Source of the DNA: Chloroflexota bacterium | Lineage (GTDB): Bacteria > Chloroflexota > Limnocylindria > Limnocylindrales > CSP1-4 | DNA length: 20,135 nucleotides | Assembly: GCA_025355255.1 (NCBI GenBank) | Contig: JANYAA010000160.1 | Location: forward strand, 1-20,135 | Reading direction: 5' to 3' | Translations under genes and position numbers: made by a program | Shown here: positions 1-9,092 of the stretch, in pieces | Layout: each line of letters begins with the position of its first letter | How positions within the stretch are numbered: the first letter of the stretch is position 1 | The notes under the pieces: generated by a model | The model's input: the letters and a program-made list of their open reading frames with translations, nothing else | What the model was told of the DNA's origin: nothing | Databases searched by the model: none

Positions 1-1
1 G

Positions 2-622
2 CGCCTTGTCACCACCGATGACCTTGTGGGCCGCAGCGCCCAGCACAGCTCGCTCATCGCCCTGCTCGTGGAGACGGGCCACAGGCTTGGCTTCCGCTGC
101 TGGGTGGCGGGTCGCCAGCAGGGACGGCGCCACCACGGCGCCACCCTGGGAGATCTCCTCGACGCCAACGAGCGCAGCCAGCCGCCCAGCCTCTCGCGTA
201 TCCGCGGCGAGGACCTTGAGGATGTGGATGTGGCTTGGTACGTCCGCGGTCGGGCGCTGTTGCTCTGGGAGGTGGAGTGGACCGCGATGCTGTCCGAGCC
301 CATCCTGCGCCGCCACGCGCGTATCCCCGACGACGAGCGTGTCGTCCGCTTCCTGGTGACGCTGCCGGAGCGCACCGAGCTTGTGCGGCACAAGCTGGAG
401 CGGTCGCCGCTGCTGCGGGCTGAGTTTGCCCGCGCGGGCTGGCACGTCTTCAAGGCGCACCATCTGCGCGCCTGGGCGCGCGCTGATCGCCCCTCGCTCG
501 ACGATCTGGAGCCCCTGCTGGGTCTTGATCCGACCATCGAGCGCAACGACAACCAGCTGCCCCTGTTCGGCGGCGACGACGCCTCTGCGGGCACATCGGG
601 GCGTCCGCCCGCGCTACCCTAG
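2..622 (+). CDS. Protein of unknown function, 5' end cut off, possible PD-(D/E)XK-like C-terminal domain
   Basis: The reading frame is open from the first bases of the window to a TAG at 620-622, so about 206 C-terminal residues are visible and the true start lies upstream. A GTG at 26 exists but the frame continues before it. I do not recognise the family. The order of conserved-looking elements is suggestive: an early Glu (about residue 24), then D-V-A-W at about 76-79 followed by a hydrophobic strand ending in E-V-E at about 90-92. That acid, strand, E-x-E arrangement is typical of restriction-endonuclease-like (PD-(D/E)XK) folds. The C-terminus ends in a short NDNQLPLF stretch and an acidic, Gly/Ala tail. 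Codon use is high-GC3 like the neighbours. The next gene starts 42 nt downstream, and a possible -10 box for it overlaps this stop codon. Coding status is fairly sure; function is only an inference from the residue pattern. Confidence 0.75.
   Translation, partial: RLVTTDDLVGRSAQHSSLIALLVETGHRLGFRCWVAGRQQGRRHHGATLGDLLDANERSQPPSLSRIRGEDLEDVDVAWYVRGRALLLWEVEWTAMLSEPILRRHARIPDDERVVRFLVTLPERTELVRHKLERSPLLRAEFARAGWHVFKAHHLRAWARADRPSLDDLEPLLGLDPTIERNDNQLPLFGGDDASAGTSGRPPALP
615..620 (+). promoter_or_regulatory. Possible -10 box (TACCCT) for the DUF885 gene
   Basis: TACCCT fits TANNNT and overlaps the stop codon of the upstream gene. Transcription from about 627 would leave a short leader carrying the GAGG at 655-658. 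No -35 hexamer is visible. A second candidate, TAGACA, lies at 629-634. Confidence 0.3.
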
Positions 623-664
623 GCCGTCTAGACACGACCACCACGCTCCACAACGAGGCCTCCG

Positions 665-2350
665 GTGACCCAGCCCGAAACGGCGCCCACGGCGCTTGAC
701 CAGATCTCGTCGCGCTTCTGGGAGGAGTACCTGCGGCTCTCGCCCACCACCGCGACGCTGTACGGCGACACCCGCTACGACGACCGGCTTGAGGATCCGG
801 GGCCCGAAGGCCGTGCCGCTGTGCGTGCGCTCTTCGAGGCGACGGCGGCCGAGGCACTGGCGATCCCCGAGGCAGGCCTTGCGGTTGAGGACCTGATCAC
901 GCGCGACATGCTCCGGATCTTGGCGGAGAACGCTGTGGAGGAGGACGAGCTAGCCTTCCACGAGCTGCGCGTCGTGGACCAGATCAACGGCATCCAGACA
1001 TGGCTGATGCAGATTGTCCAGTTCCAGCCCGCCGATTCCACTGAGCGGCTGGAGAAGCTCCTCGCCAGGCTCACGGCCTACGGGCCGGTCATGGACGCAA
1101 CCATCCAGATCATGCGCGAGGGTGTGGCCTCGGGCCGCACGTCTGCCCGCATTGTCGCCGAGCGCACCATCGATCAGCTCAAGCGCCTCATGGCGATACC
1201 GATTGAGCAGGCGCTGATTGCGTCGATGGCCCAGGTTGCCTCCGAGGCGGACCGTGAGCGCGTCCGCAGCGTCGTGCGCGACGTGGTGTATCCGGCGGAC
1301 CGCCGGCTGCTGGAAGCGCTTGAGGACTGGTACCTCGCCGCCACACGCGAGCAGCCGGGTCTGGTCTCCGCACCTGACGGCGAGCGTCTCTACCGCCACG
1401 CCATCCGCTCGTGGACCACGCTCGACATCTCGCCGGCCGACGTCCACCAGATCGGCCTGGAGGAGCTCGCCGCCATCGATGAGCAGCGCCGCGAGATTGC
1501 CCGGGCGGAGGGCTTCGGCGATGACGTCACGGCGTATCGCGCCGCGCTGGCCGCCGATCTAGCCAACCAGGCGTCCACCAAGGAAGAGCTGGTCGCGCGC
1601 GCCACTGAAGACATCGGCCGGGCCGCCGCCGTCGCCCCGCAGGTCTTCGGCCGCCTTCCGCGCGCTGGCTGCGAGGTGCGCCCGGTGGAGGAGTTCAAGG
1701 AGAAGGACGCACCCTTCGCCTACTACTTCCCGCCTGCCGTCGACGGCTCCCGCCCGGGCATCTACTACGTGAACACCTACGACCTGCCCAGCCGGGGCTA
1801 CTCCAAGCTTGCCTCCACCACCTACCACGAGGCCATCCCCGGCCACCACTTCCAGATTGCGCTGGAGATGGAGCACCCCACGCTCAACGTGTTCCGGCGA
1901 CTGGGCGCGCGCATGGTGGGCGGAGCGTATGTGGAGGGCTGGGGCTTGTACTCGGAGCGTCTGGCTGACGAGCTGGGGCTGTACCGCAGCCCGGCCGAGC
2001 GCTTCGGCATGCTCGATGCGCAGGCCTGGCGGGCGTCACGGCTGATCACGGACTCCGGCATGCACGGCCTCGGCTGGTCGCGCGAGCAGTCCGTCGCGTG
2101 GCTGCTCTCGACGGGCCTGTCTGAGACGGACGCCAACGTCGAGACGGACCGCTACATCGTGTGGCCCGGCCAGGCGCTCACCTACATGATGGGTATGCGC
2201 CAGATCCGCGACTTGCGGTCACAGCTGGAGGCGCGCGACGGCGTTCGGTTTAGCCTCAAGCGGTTCCACGACGAGCTCATCGGCCACGGATCGCTGCCGC
2301 TGGCGACGCTGGCCCGGGAGCTGCCGAAGTGGGTCACGCCCGCCGGCTGA
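665..2350 (+). CDS. DUF885 family protein, putative metal-dependent hydrolase or peptidase
   Basis: A 561-residue protein of the DUF885 family, a common bacterial family of roughly this length whose members are thought to be zinc-peptidase-like. The signature is H-E-A-I-P-G-H-H, with the first His at residue 388, followed about 30 residues later by the family block Y-V-E-G-W-G-L-Y-S-E-R-L. These supply the His and Glu residues expected of a gluzincin-type metal site. A third conserved region (Y-I-V-W-P-G-Q-A-L-T-Y-M-M-G) follows near the C-terminus. There is no signal peptide: the N-terminus is polar and contains S-R-F-W-E-E-Y-L, typical of the family start, so a cytoplasmic location is likely. 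The GTG start is chosen because GAGG at 655-658 sits 6 nt upstream and the family N-terminus begins here. Substrate is unknown; aminoacyl or peptide substrates are an inference. The gene is followed by two tandem hairpins. Confidence 0.92.
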   Translation: MTQPETAPTALDQISSRFWEEYLRLSPTTATLYGDTRYDDRLEDPGPEGRAAVRALFEATAAEALAIPEAGLAVEDLITRDMLRILAENAVEEDELAFHELRVVDQINGIQTWLMQIVQFQPADSTERLEKLLARLTAYGPVMDATIQIMREGVASGRTSARIVAERTIDQLKRLMAIPIEQALIASMAQVASEADRERVRSVVRDVVYPADRRLLEALEDWYLAATREQPGLVSAPDGERLYRHAIRSWTTLDISPADVHQIGLEELAAIDEQRREIARAEGFGDDVTAYRAALAADLANQASTKEELVARATEDIGRAAAVAPQVFGRLPRAGCEVRPVEEFKEKDAPFAYYFPPAVDGSRPGIYYVNTYDLPSRGYSKLASTTYHEAIPGHHFQIALEMEHPTLNVFRRLGARMVGGAYVEGWGLYSERLADELGLYRSPAERFGMLDAQAWRASRLITDSGMHGLGWSREQSVAWLLSTGLSETDANVETDRYIVWPGQALTYMMGMRQIRDLRSQLEARDGVRFSLKRFHDELIGHGSLPLATLARELPKWVTPAG

Positions 2351-2365
2351 CCCCGGCATTGTTCA

Positions 2366-2400
2366 CGCGGTTCAAAACCGCGCCCGGCTCAGGCGAGCCG
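2366..2400. terminator. Two tandem GC-rich hairpins at a convergent junction
   Basis: The first hairpin has arms CGCGGTT (2366-2372) and AACCGCG (2376-2382) with a 3-nt loop. The second has arms CGGCTC (2385-2390) and GAGCCG (2395-2400) with a 4-nt loop. Both arms are perfect. They begin 15 nt after the DUF885 stop and lie 25 nt beyond the end of the possible minus-strand ORF 2425-2628. Neither has a T-tract, so this would be a non-canonical, bidirectional terminator or a 3'-end stabiliser. Confidence 0.5.
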
Positions 2401-2424
2401 CTGCCGAAACCCACGCCCAGCGCG

Positions 2425-2628
2425 TCATGGTGCGCAGGAAGAGGGAGCGCTGGCCGCCGGCGGCGTCTGACCGCAGGCCCTCATGGCGATCAGCTCCACC
2501 GCCGGTGTGCGGAGCGGCCCCGGCGGGATGGGCACGGGCGCTGAGCGGACAAACCGCAGCCGCAGCAGTTCGGAGTCCGGGCGCAGCAGTGTGCGGGCTG
2601 CACCGGGGCCAGCCGCAGGGGGAGTCAT
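2425..2628 (-). CDS. Possible small protein of 67 residues, unknown function
   Basis: An ATG at 2628 opens a 67-codon minus-strand frame ending in TGA at 2425-2427. Its codons favour G or C at the third position, with many CTG, CGC, GTG and ATC codons, like true genes here. The sequence contains a plausible folded core (D-S-E-L-L-R-L-R-F-V near residue 18, then P-A-V-E-L-I-A-M-R) followed by a low-complexity Ala/Pro/Ser tail. There is no Shine-Dalgarno sequence, but TATCCT at 2636-2641 (minus strand) sits 7 nt before the ATG, the same leaderless geometry as several certain genes in this window. The frame converges on the paired hairpins at 2366-2400. I do not recognise a family. It could be a chance ORF in high-GC DNA, or the start codon could lie further upstream in the same open frame (which extends to 3012). 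Confidence 0.33.
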   Translation of the reverse strand: MTPPAAGPGAARTLLRPDSELLRLRFVRSAPVPIPPGPLRTPAVELIAMRACGQTPPAASAPSSCAP

Positions 2629-2635
2629 GTCACGC

Positions 2636-2641
2636 AGGATA
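2636..2641 (-). promoter_or_regulatory. Possible -10 box (TATCCT) for the small minus-strand ORF
   Basis: On the minus strand TATCCT is followed by 7 nt and then the ATG at 2628, which would give a leaderless or near-leaderless transcript. No -35 hexamer is visible. Confidence 0.3.
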
Positions 2642-2728
2642 GCGCGGATTTGGCGCCCGTTGGGCCAAAGGCGTGCGGATTTCGTACCCCAATCGACTGC
2701 AGAAGACGAAATTCGTGTTGACGGGCCG

Positions 2729-2734
2729 TAGACT
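2729..2734 (+). promoter_or_regulatory. -10 box (TAGACT) for the aminotransferase-IclR operon
   Basis: TAGACT matches the TANNNT form seen before other genes here; identical hexamers precede the purine nucleoside phosphorylase and thyX genes. Transcription from about 2741 would give a leader of about 140 nt before the ATG at 2882. The leader is GC-rich and could fold, but I could not match it to a known riboswitch or T-box. Confidence 0.4.
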
Positions 2735-2881
2735 CCTGTGGCAGGATGGTCGAAGTCGCTGCTCTGCCCGCCCGGCGCACCGGTCTGCCAACCGACGCTG
2801 CGAGTGGGGCCCCGCACGTCGCCGGTCCCCTCGGCGGCCCTCAGCCCGATGGGCTTTGCGGGGTCGACACCAGGAGGCATC

Positions 2882-4276
2882 ATGACCGCCGAGCCCACGA
2901 CCAAGCCAGCCCCTGCCCTTGTGCGCCGCAAGCAGCTCGAGATGTACCGCCGGGCGCTCGCAACGCTCCCGGGCGGAACCAACTCGAACTTCCGCGCCTG
3001 GGGCGAAGACACGGTCTACATCGACCGTGGCAAGGGCGGCACGATTTGGGACCTCGACGGCAACGAGTACATCGACATGCGCATGGGCTACGGCCCGGTG
3101 ATCCTCGGCCATGCCGATGAGCGCGTGGACGACTATGTCAACGAACGCATGCGCCGCGGCGTCAGCTTCTCGCTCACGAGCGAGGACGAGGTCAAGGCGA
3201 TGGAGCTCGTCAAGGAGCTCAACCCCTGGGTGGCCCAGGCGCGGATGACCGTGTCAGGCACCGAGGCCACGATGCACGCGATGCGGCTGGCCCGGGCTTA
3301 CACCGGCAAGACCAAGATCGTGAAGTTCGAGGGCCAGTACCACGGCGTCCACGACTACGCGCTCATCAGCGTCGCACCCAACAACATTGCGGACCTCGGT
3401 GACGAGGACAACCCCGTCGGGCTGATCTGGGGCCGCGGCATTCCCGAGATCATCTCCAAGACCATCGTCCCGGCTCGGTACAACAACCTCGCCCAGCTCC
3501 GGCGGCTCTTTGAGCGCGATCAGGACATCGCTGCGGTCATCGTGGAGCCCGTGCTCGGCAACGCCGCCGGCATCCTCCCGCAGCCGGGCTTCCACAAGGC
3601 GATGCGCGCGCTGACCGAAGAATTCGGCATCCTGCTGATCTTTGATGAGGTCAAGACCGGCTTCCGCTTCGCCAAGGGCGGCGCTGCCGAGTACTTCGGC
3701 ATCACCCCGGACGTCGTCACGTATGCCAAGGCGATGGGCAACGGCTATCCGGTGGCCGCATTCGGCGGGCGCAAGGAAGTCATGGAGATGCTGCCCGACA
3801 AGGTCAGCCATGGCGGCACCTACGCTGGCAACCGTGTCGCGGCGGCAGCGGCGACCAAGACCCTCGAGATCCTGCGCGACACCACGGCGCTCGCGGACAT
3901 CCACGCGGCCGGCAAGCGGCTGCAGGACGGCATCGCCCAGGTGGTCAACGCCAGGGGCCTGCCGTTCCACTTCACGGGCCACTACCCGATGTTCGCGGTG
4001 ATGTTCACCGAGAAGGTGGCCACGGAGTACCGCGACTGGGCCAGCACGGACCACGAGCTGTATGACGCTGTCGCCCTCGGCATGCACGCCCGCGGCGCCA
4101 TGCCCGAGCCGGACAGCCGCGAGCCATGGTTCATGTGCGAGGCGCACGCCAAGGGCGACACGATCGACCGGATCGTCGAGATCTTCGCGGACTCGCTGAA
4201 CGCCGCGCTTGAACTGCGCGCACACGGCGGGCTGGACGGTGGCCATGGGGCATACGCCGGACAGGATGAGCACTGA
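2882..4276 (+). CDS. Class III PLP-dependent aminotransferase, glutamate-1-semialdehyde aminomutase-like
   Basis: A 464-residue PLP enzyme of the class III (ornithine/GSA-like) aminotransferases. Visible motifs are G-G-T-N-S-N-F-R near the N-terminus, V-S-G-T-E-A-T (phosphate-binding cup), F-E-G-Q-Y-H-G (PLP ring-stacking segment), L-L-I-F-D-E-V-K-T-G-F-R (Asp contacting the pyridine nitrogen) and T-Y-A-K-A-M-G-N-G-Y-P with the Schiff-base Lys at residue 283. These resemble HemL, but the protein is longer than typical HemL (about 430) and is coupled to an IclR regulator. A catabolic or secondary transamination role is therefore more likely than tetrapyrrole synthesis; this is an inference. 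The ATG at 2882 is chosen because AGGAGG at 2872-2877 lies 4 nt upstream; the frame is open to a GTG at 2738 but those extra 48 residues look non-coding. The C-terminus overlaps the next gene. Confidence 0.93.
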   Translation: MTAEPTTKPAPALVRRKQLEMYRRALATLPGGTNSNFRAWGEDTVYIDRGKGGTIWDLDGNEYIDMRMGYGPVILGHADERVDDYVNERMRRGVSFSLTSEDEVKAMELVKELNPWVAQARMTVSGTEATMHAMRLARAYTGKTKIVKFEGQYHGVHDYALISVAPNNIADLGDEDNPVGLIWGRGIPEIISKTIVPARYNNLAQLRRLFERDQDIAAVIVEPVLGNAAGILPQPGFHKAMRALTEEFGILLIFDEVKTGFRFAKGGAAEYFGITPDVVTYAKAMGNGYPVAAFGGRKEVMEMLPDKVSHGGTYAGNRVAAAAATKTLEILRDTTALADIHAAGKRLQDGIAQVVNARGLPFHFTGHYPMFAVMFTEKVATEYRDWASTDHELYDAVALGMHARGAMPEPDSREPWFMCEAHAKGDTIDRIVEIFADSLNAALELRAHGGLDGGHGAYAGQDEH

Positions 4277-5069
4277 GCTGGAGCGGGGAACCGATGCGAT
4301 GACGCTCGACGGCAACGCTGTCCGTTCAGTGGACCGGGCAGCGGCCCTGCTGCTCGCCCTGGGGGAGAGCCACGGGGAAGCCGGTGTGACCGAGCTCGCG
4401 CGCCGCCTCGGACTGCACAAGTCCACCGCGTCGCGACTCCTTGCCACGCTCGAGAAGCGCGGTCTGGTAGAGCAGGACGAGGAGTCGGGCAAGTACCGGC
4501 TAGGCCTTGTCGTGATCCGCCTCGCCGGGCACGCCGAACGGGCGCTGGACCTGCGCTCTATCGCGATGCCGGAGCTTGACCGCCTTGCGCGCTCCACGCG
4601 GGAGACCACCGGCATCGGCGTGGTCGACGGCGATCTGCTGATGACGGTGGCCCAGGTTGATGGGCCCAACCTCACGGCGATGTCGGACTGGACCGGCCGC
4701 GGGGCGCCGCTCCACTGCGTGGCGGGCGGCAAGGTGCTGCTCTCGGATCTGCCCGAGCGGGAGATCATGCGGCTCGTCAAGCGCGGTCTCGGCCAGTGCA
4801 CGGACCGGACCATCACCGCGCTGGAGCCGCTCCTCGAGGAGCTTGCCCGAGTCCGCCGACGCGGCTTCGCCACCGCGTTCGGCGAGTACGACAGGTCGCT
4901 CAACGCCATCGCCGCGCCGGTCTACGACGTCCGCGGCCACGTGGTGGCGGCGCTCGCCGTCTGGGGATCCAGTGCGCGGATCACGCCAACCCGGGTGCCG
5001 GAGCTGGTGCTGGCCGCTCGGTCGGCGGCTGCGGCGGTCTCGGTTCGCCTTGGCGGCACCCCCGCGTAG
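4266..5069 (+). CDS. IclR-family transcriptional regulator
   Basis: A 267-residue regulator. Residues about 20-80 form the winged helix-turn-helix typical of IclR (R-S-V-D-R-A then V-T-E-L-A-R-R-L-G-L-H-K-S-T-A-S-R-L-L). The rest is the IclR effector-binding domain with R-G-A-P-L-H-C-V-A-G-G-K-V-L-L and the late G-F-A-T-A-F-G-E-Y block. In the family, small organic acids or related metabolites bind the C-terminal domain and alter DNA binding. The ATG at 4266 overlaps the aminotransferase stop by 11 nt, implying translational coupling. An alternative ATG at 4299, after a purine-rich stretch, would begin nearer the first conserved residues; neither has a strong Shine-Dalgarno. The regulator probably controls its own operon, sensing a substrate or product of the aminotransferase (inference). 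Family assignment is secure; ligand unknown. Confidence 0.95.
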   Translation: MSTELERGTDAMTLDGNAVRSVDRAAALLLALGESHGEAGVTELARRLGLHKSTASRLLATLEKRGLVEQDEESGKYRLGLVVIRLAGHAERALDLRSIAMPELDRLARSTRETTGIGVVDGDLLMTVAQVDGPNLTAMSDWTGRGAPLHCVAGGKVLLSDLPEREIMRLVKRGLGQCTDRTITALEPLLEELARVRRRGFATAFGEYDRSLNAIAAPVYDVRGHVVAALAVWGSSARITPTRVPELVLAARSAAAAVSVRLGGTPA

Positions 5070-5114
5070 CGCTCGCTCGGTCGCCCTCGCGGCCACACAC
5101 GTTGTGGCCCGCGC

Positions 5115-5120
5115 TAGGCT
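5115..5120 (+). promoter_or_regulatory. -10 box (TAGGCT) for the MscS gene, leaderless geometry
   Basis: TAGGCT is followed by exactly 6 nt and the ATG at 5127, so transcription would start at or next to the start codon. No Shine-Dalgarno is present upstream of the ATG, consistent with a leaderless mRNA. No -35 match is visible. Confidence 0.55.
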
Positions 5121-5126
5121 GTGCCC

Positions 5127-6056
5127 ATGAAGATCCCGGCTGACATCCAGACGGCGGCCCTGCAGATCCTGCTGGGCACCGTTCTGCCGATCCTGCTCAT
5201 CCTGATCATCGCGTTGCTGATCAACAGGACGGCGCACCGCTTCGTCCACGGCATCGTGCGGCGCCTGCTTGACCGCGAGACCGCCGAGGGCACCGCACAG
5301 GAGTTGAGTGCCGTCGAGGTCAAGAAGCGCATCGACACCATCGACGCGCTGTCCACCAACACCATCCGCGCGTTTGTGGCGCTGATCTCGCTCGTGATGG
5401 TGTTGGGGAAGCTCAACCTCGATATCGGCCCGGCGGTCGCCGGTCTGGGCGTGGTGGGCATCGCGGTGGGATTTGGCGCCCAGAGCCTCGTCAAGGACTA
5501 TTTCAACGGGGCGCTGATCCTCATCGAGAACCAGTTCGCCAAGGGCGACGTCGTGACCATCGCGGGCGTCTCGGGTGCCGTGGAGGACTTCAGCCTGCGG
5601 CGCACCACGCTTCGCGACCTCAACGGCGCGGTCCACACCGTCCCGAACAGCGAGATCCGCGTGGCGTCCAACATGACCCGTGTCTGGGCCCGGATCAACC
5701 AAGATGTTCTGGTGGCGTACGGGACGGACATCGAGCGCGCCAGCGGCGTTGTGAACGACGTGGGCAAGGCCATGATGGCGGACCCCGCCTGGCGCCGTCG
5801 GATCCTCGAGGCGCCAACTGTGGAGCGCGTGGAGGCGCTGGGGGAATACGGCATCACCCTCAAGATCCTGGCCAAGGTCCGGGCGCCGGAGCAGTGGGCC
5901 GCCGGCGGCGAACTGCGCAAGCGGCTGCTCGCGGCGTTTGCCACGCACGGCATCGAGATCCCCCGGCCACAGCGCGTGGTGCTTGACCGCTCACCCGAGT
6001 CCCACACGCCTGTCGGCGGGCCCACCGAGGACGACCTGTCGCTCGGAACCGACTAG
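5127..6056 (+). CDS. mscS: Small-conductance mechanosensitive ion channel, MscS family
   Basis: A 309-residue integral membrane protein that opens under membrane tension to release solutes during osmotic downshock. The first hydrophobic segment (about 10-30) is followed by a charged linker and a second segment (about 75-95). The pore helix TM3 has the characteristic A-G-L-G-V-V-G-I-A-V-G-F-G-A-Q-S-L-V-K-D, with alternating small residues for tight packing. It leads into the beta domain (G-D-V-V-T-I-A-G-V-S-G-A-V-E-D, then V-P-N-S-E-I) and a C-terminal alpha/beta vestibule. Length is near that of E. coli MscS (286), plus a short polar acidic tail. An in-frame GTG two codons upstream (5121) is possible, but the ATG at 5127 fits the 6-nt spacing from the -10 box. 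It begins 57 nt after the IclR gene and probably has its own promoter. Confidence 0.95.
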   Translation: MKIPADIQTAALQILLGTVLPILLILIIALLINRTAHRFVHGIVRRLLDRETAEGTAQELSAVEVKKRIDTIDALSTNTIRAFVALISLVMVLGKLNLDIGPAVAGLGVVGIAVGFGAQSLVKDYFNGALILIENQFAKGDVVTIAGVSGAVEDFSLRRTTLRDLNGAVHTVPNSEIRVASNMTRVWARINQDVLVAYGTDIERASGVVNDVGKAMMADPAWRRRILEAPTVERVEALGEYGITLKILAKVRAPEQWAAGGELRKRLLAAFATHGIEIPRPQRVVLDRSPESHTPVGGPTEDDLSLGTD

Positions 6057-6081
6057 CCCAGCCAACGCGCCCCCGGCCGTC

Positions 6082-6094
6082 GCCCTATCAGGGC
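6082..6094 (+). terminator. Short hairpin downstream of mscS
   Basis: Arms GCCCT (6082-6086) and AGGGC (6090-6094) enclose a 3-nt loop, 25 nt after the mscS stop. The stem is only 5 bp and there is no T-tract, so termination is uncertain. Confidence 0.3.
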
Positions 6095-6384
6095 TCGTGG
6101 TAATTGCCAGCAATAGTCGCGCCGCAGCGGTGGCGGGCCGCGCCAAGGCGTGTGCTGCGCCCCGCGATCGGCCGCTAGACGGCTGCGCCATCACGTGCGG
6201 TGATATTTCAGCGGGCTTCGAACCAAGATCCGAGCTTTCGCCTCGTTTGGCTGTCGGCGCTGGCAGCCACCATGGGGTTTATGACGAGTGGTGATGGCCC
6301 GGCCCAAGGGCGGCCAAGCTAGCCGCCGCCAACGCCGGTGTTGCGCACACGCGCCGCACACGTGGTGGCATGGCGCGGCGCGCG

Positions 6385-6390
6385 TAGAAT
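6385..6390 (+). promoter_or_regulatory. -10 box (TAGAAT) for acs
   Basis: TAGAAT is close to the consensus TATAAT. Transcription from about 6397 would give a leader of roughly 26 nt containing GGAG at 6413-6416, 6 nt before the GTG start. In contrast to several neighbours, this gene has a leader with a Shine-Dalgarno. Confidence 0.5.
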
Positions 6391-6422
6391 GACCCGACCT
6401 TCCAGCGCAGCCGGAGCAACCC

Positions 6423-8393
<1,971 letters not shown>

Positions 8394-8397
8394 TCGC

Positions 8398-8994
8398 GTG
8401 CCGTTTGGTTTCCTGAAGCGTCGTCCCGACGATCACGGGCATGGGTCGGATGCGGGACAGGGTGGGGGAGCGGGAGGCCCTGCAGCGGGCCCCCGGCTTC
8501 GCGGTGTCTCATTTGAGGCGATCACGGAGGACTGGCGCCTCGCCGGCCAGATGGACATTGAAGGACGCCTGTCGGATGCCCTCAACCACGGCAAGAAACT
8601 GTCCATCCACGACATTCGCTGGGGTTCCCCCGAGACTGGGGCCGTGCTGGAGCCAGCGCCGGGCTTCCAGAGCGTTGACCCCTACGACCTGATCCTGGTC
8701 ACGGCGGGCGACGAGAGCCTGCCGCCCCTGACGGACGCTGAGCGGGCTGCCCTGGTCATCCAGAAGACGCCCTTCCACGTGGTCCTCGAGGTGCCGCCGT
8801 ACCGCGTCGCGGGCACGGTGTACCTGTTCCCGGGCGCGGGACCGGAGCGTCTGATGGACCGTTCAGCCGGGATGTTCCTGCCCGTGACGAGCGCGGCCGC
8901 CACGCTGGACGGTGTCGAGGTGACGGACCCGGAGGCCGACGTGCTGCTGGTCAACCGCTACTACTTGCGGGGCGTGGAGCAGGTAGACCAATAG
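8398..8994 (+). CDS. Conserved-looking hypothetical protein co-transcribed with acs
   Basis: A 198-residue soluble protein. I recall similar sequences in Chloroflexota-like genomes but cannot name a characterised function. The first 10 residues (M-P-F-G-F-L-K-R-R-P) are basic. A Gly/Ala/His-rich linker (about 11-35) follows, then a core domain from about residue 36 containing F-E-A-I-T-E-D-W-R-L-A-G, S-V-D-P-Y-D-L-I-L-V and P-P-Y-R-V-A-G-T-V-Y-L-F-P-G, which looks mainly beta. No membrane segment or signal peptide is seen. The GTG at 8398 is chosen because GAGGAGG at 8382-8388 lies 9 nt upstream, within the last codons of acs; the two genes are 4 nt apart and so almost certainly form one transcript. 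The open frame extends further upstream but inside acs. A strong hairpin terminator follows. A link to acetate metabolism is suggested only by position. Confidence 0.85.
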   Translation: MPFGFLKRRPDDHGHGSDAGQGGGAGGPAAGPRLRGVSFEAITEDWRLAGQMDIEGRLSDALNHGKKLSIHDIRWGSPETGAVLEPAPGFQSVDPYDLILVTAGDESLPPLTDAERAALVIQKTPFHVVLEVPPYRVAGTVYLFPGAGPERLMDRSAGMFLPVTSAAATLDGVEVTDPEADVLLVNRYYLRGVEQVDQ

Positions 8995-9030
8995 CCGGCT
9001 CCCCGCGTCGCGACGGATGCCTCACCACAA

Positions 9031-9061
9031 GACGAAGGCCGGCGATTGCCGGCCTTCTGTC
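9031..9061. terminator. Strong bidirectional hairpin terminator
   Basis: A perfect 10-bp stem (GAAGGCCGGC at 9034-9043 with GCCGGCCTTC at 9048-9057) closes a 4-nt loop. It extends by three more pairs (GAC 9031-9033 with GTC 9059-9061) across a one-base bulge. It lies between two convergent genes ending at 8994 (+) and 9093 (-). There is no real T-tract. Confidence 0.75.
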
Positions 9062-9092
9062 GAATCTGGAGCCGATGCGCACCGGCTCCGGG

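Larger units (their letters stand above)
6057..6422 (+). other. Intergenic region between mscS and acs
   Basis: A 366-nt stretch with no convincing ORF on either strand. It holds a small hairpin near its start (6082-6094), a weak inverted repeat ATCAC/GTGAT around 6191-6205, a less GC-rich patch of roughly 100 nt (about 6190-6290), and the acs -10 box near its right end. I see nothing else interpretable. Confidence 0.6.

Noticed and set aside
2718..2734. TTGACG at 2718-2723 as a -35 box for TAGACT at 2729-2734
   Set aside because: The spacer would be only 5 nt, far from the usual 16-18.
2738..2881. N-terminal extension of the aminotransferase from a GTG at 2738
   Set aside because: The 48 extra residues are Pro/Gly/Ser-rich without family similarity, and the ATG at 2882 has a clear AGGAGG. 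The extension overlaps the predicted leader.
3254..4909. Long minus-strand open frame across the aminotransferase and IclR genes
   Set aside because: It is antisense to two certain genes, is Arg/Ser/Val-rich and has no recognisable motif, as expected from high-GC codon bias. The same holds for 4500-5948 and 6279-8018 on the minus strand.
5121..5126. GTG at 5121 as the mscS start
   Set aside because: It adds only Met-Pro and would leave no space after the -10 box ending at 5120; the ATG at 5127 fits the shared 6-nt spacing.
6205..6245. tRNA T-arm suggested by TTCGAACC around 6217-6224
   Set aside because: The flanks cannot form a 5-bp T-stem and no acceptor, D or anticodon arms are found on either strand.
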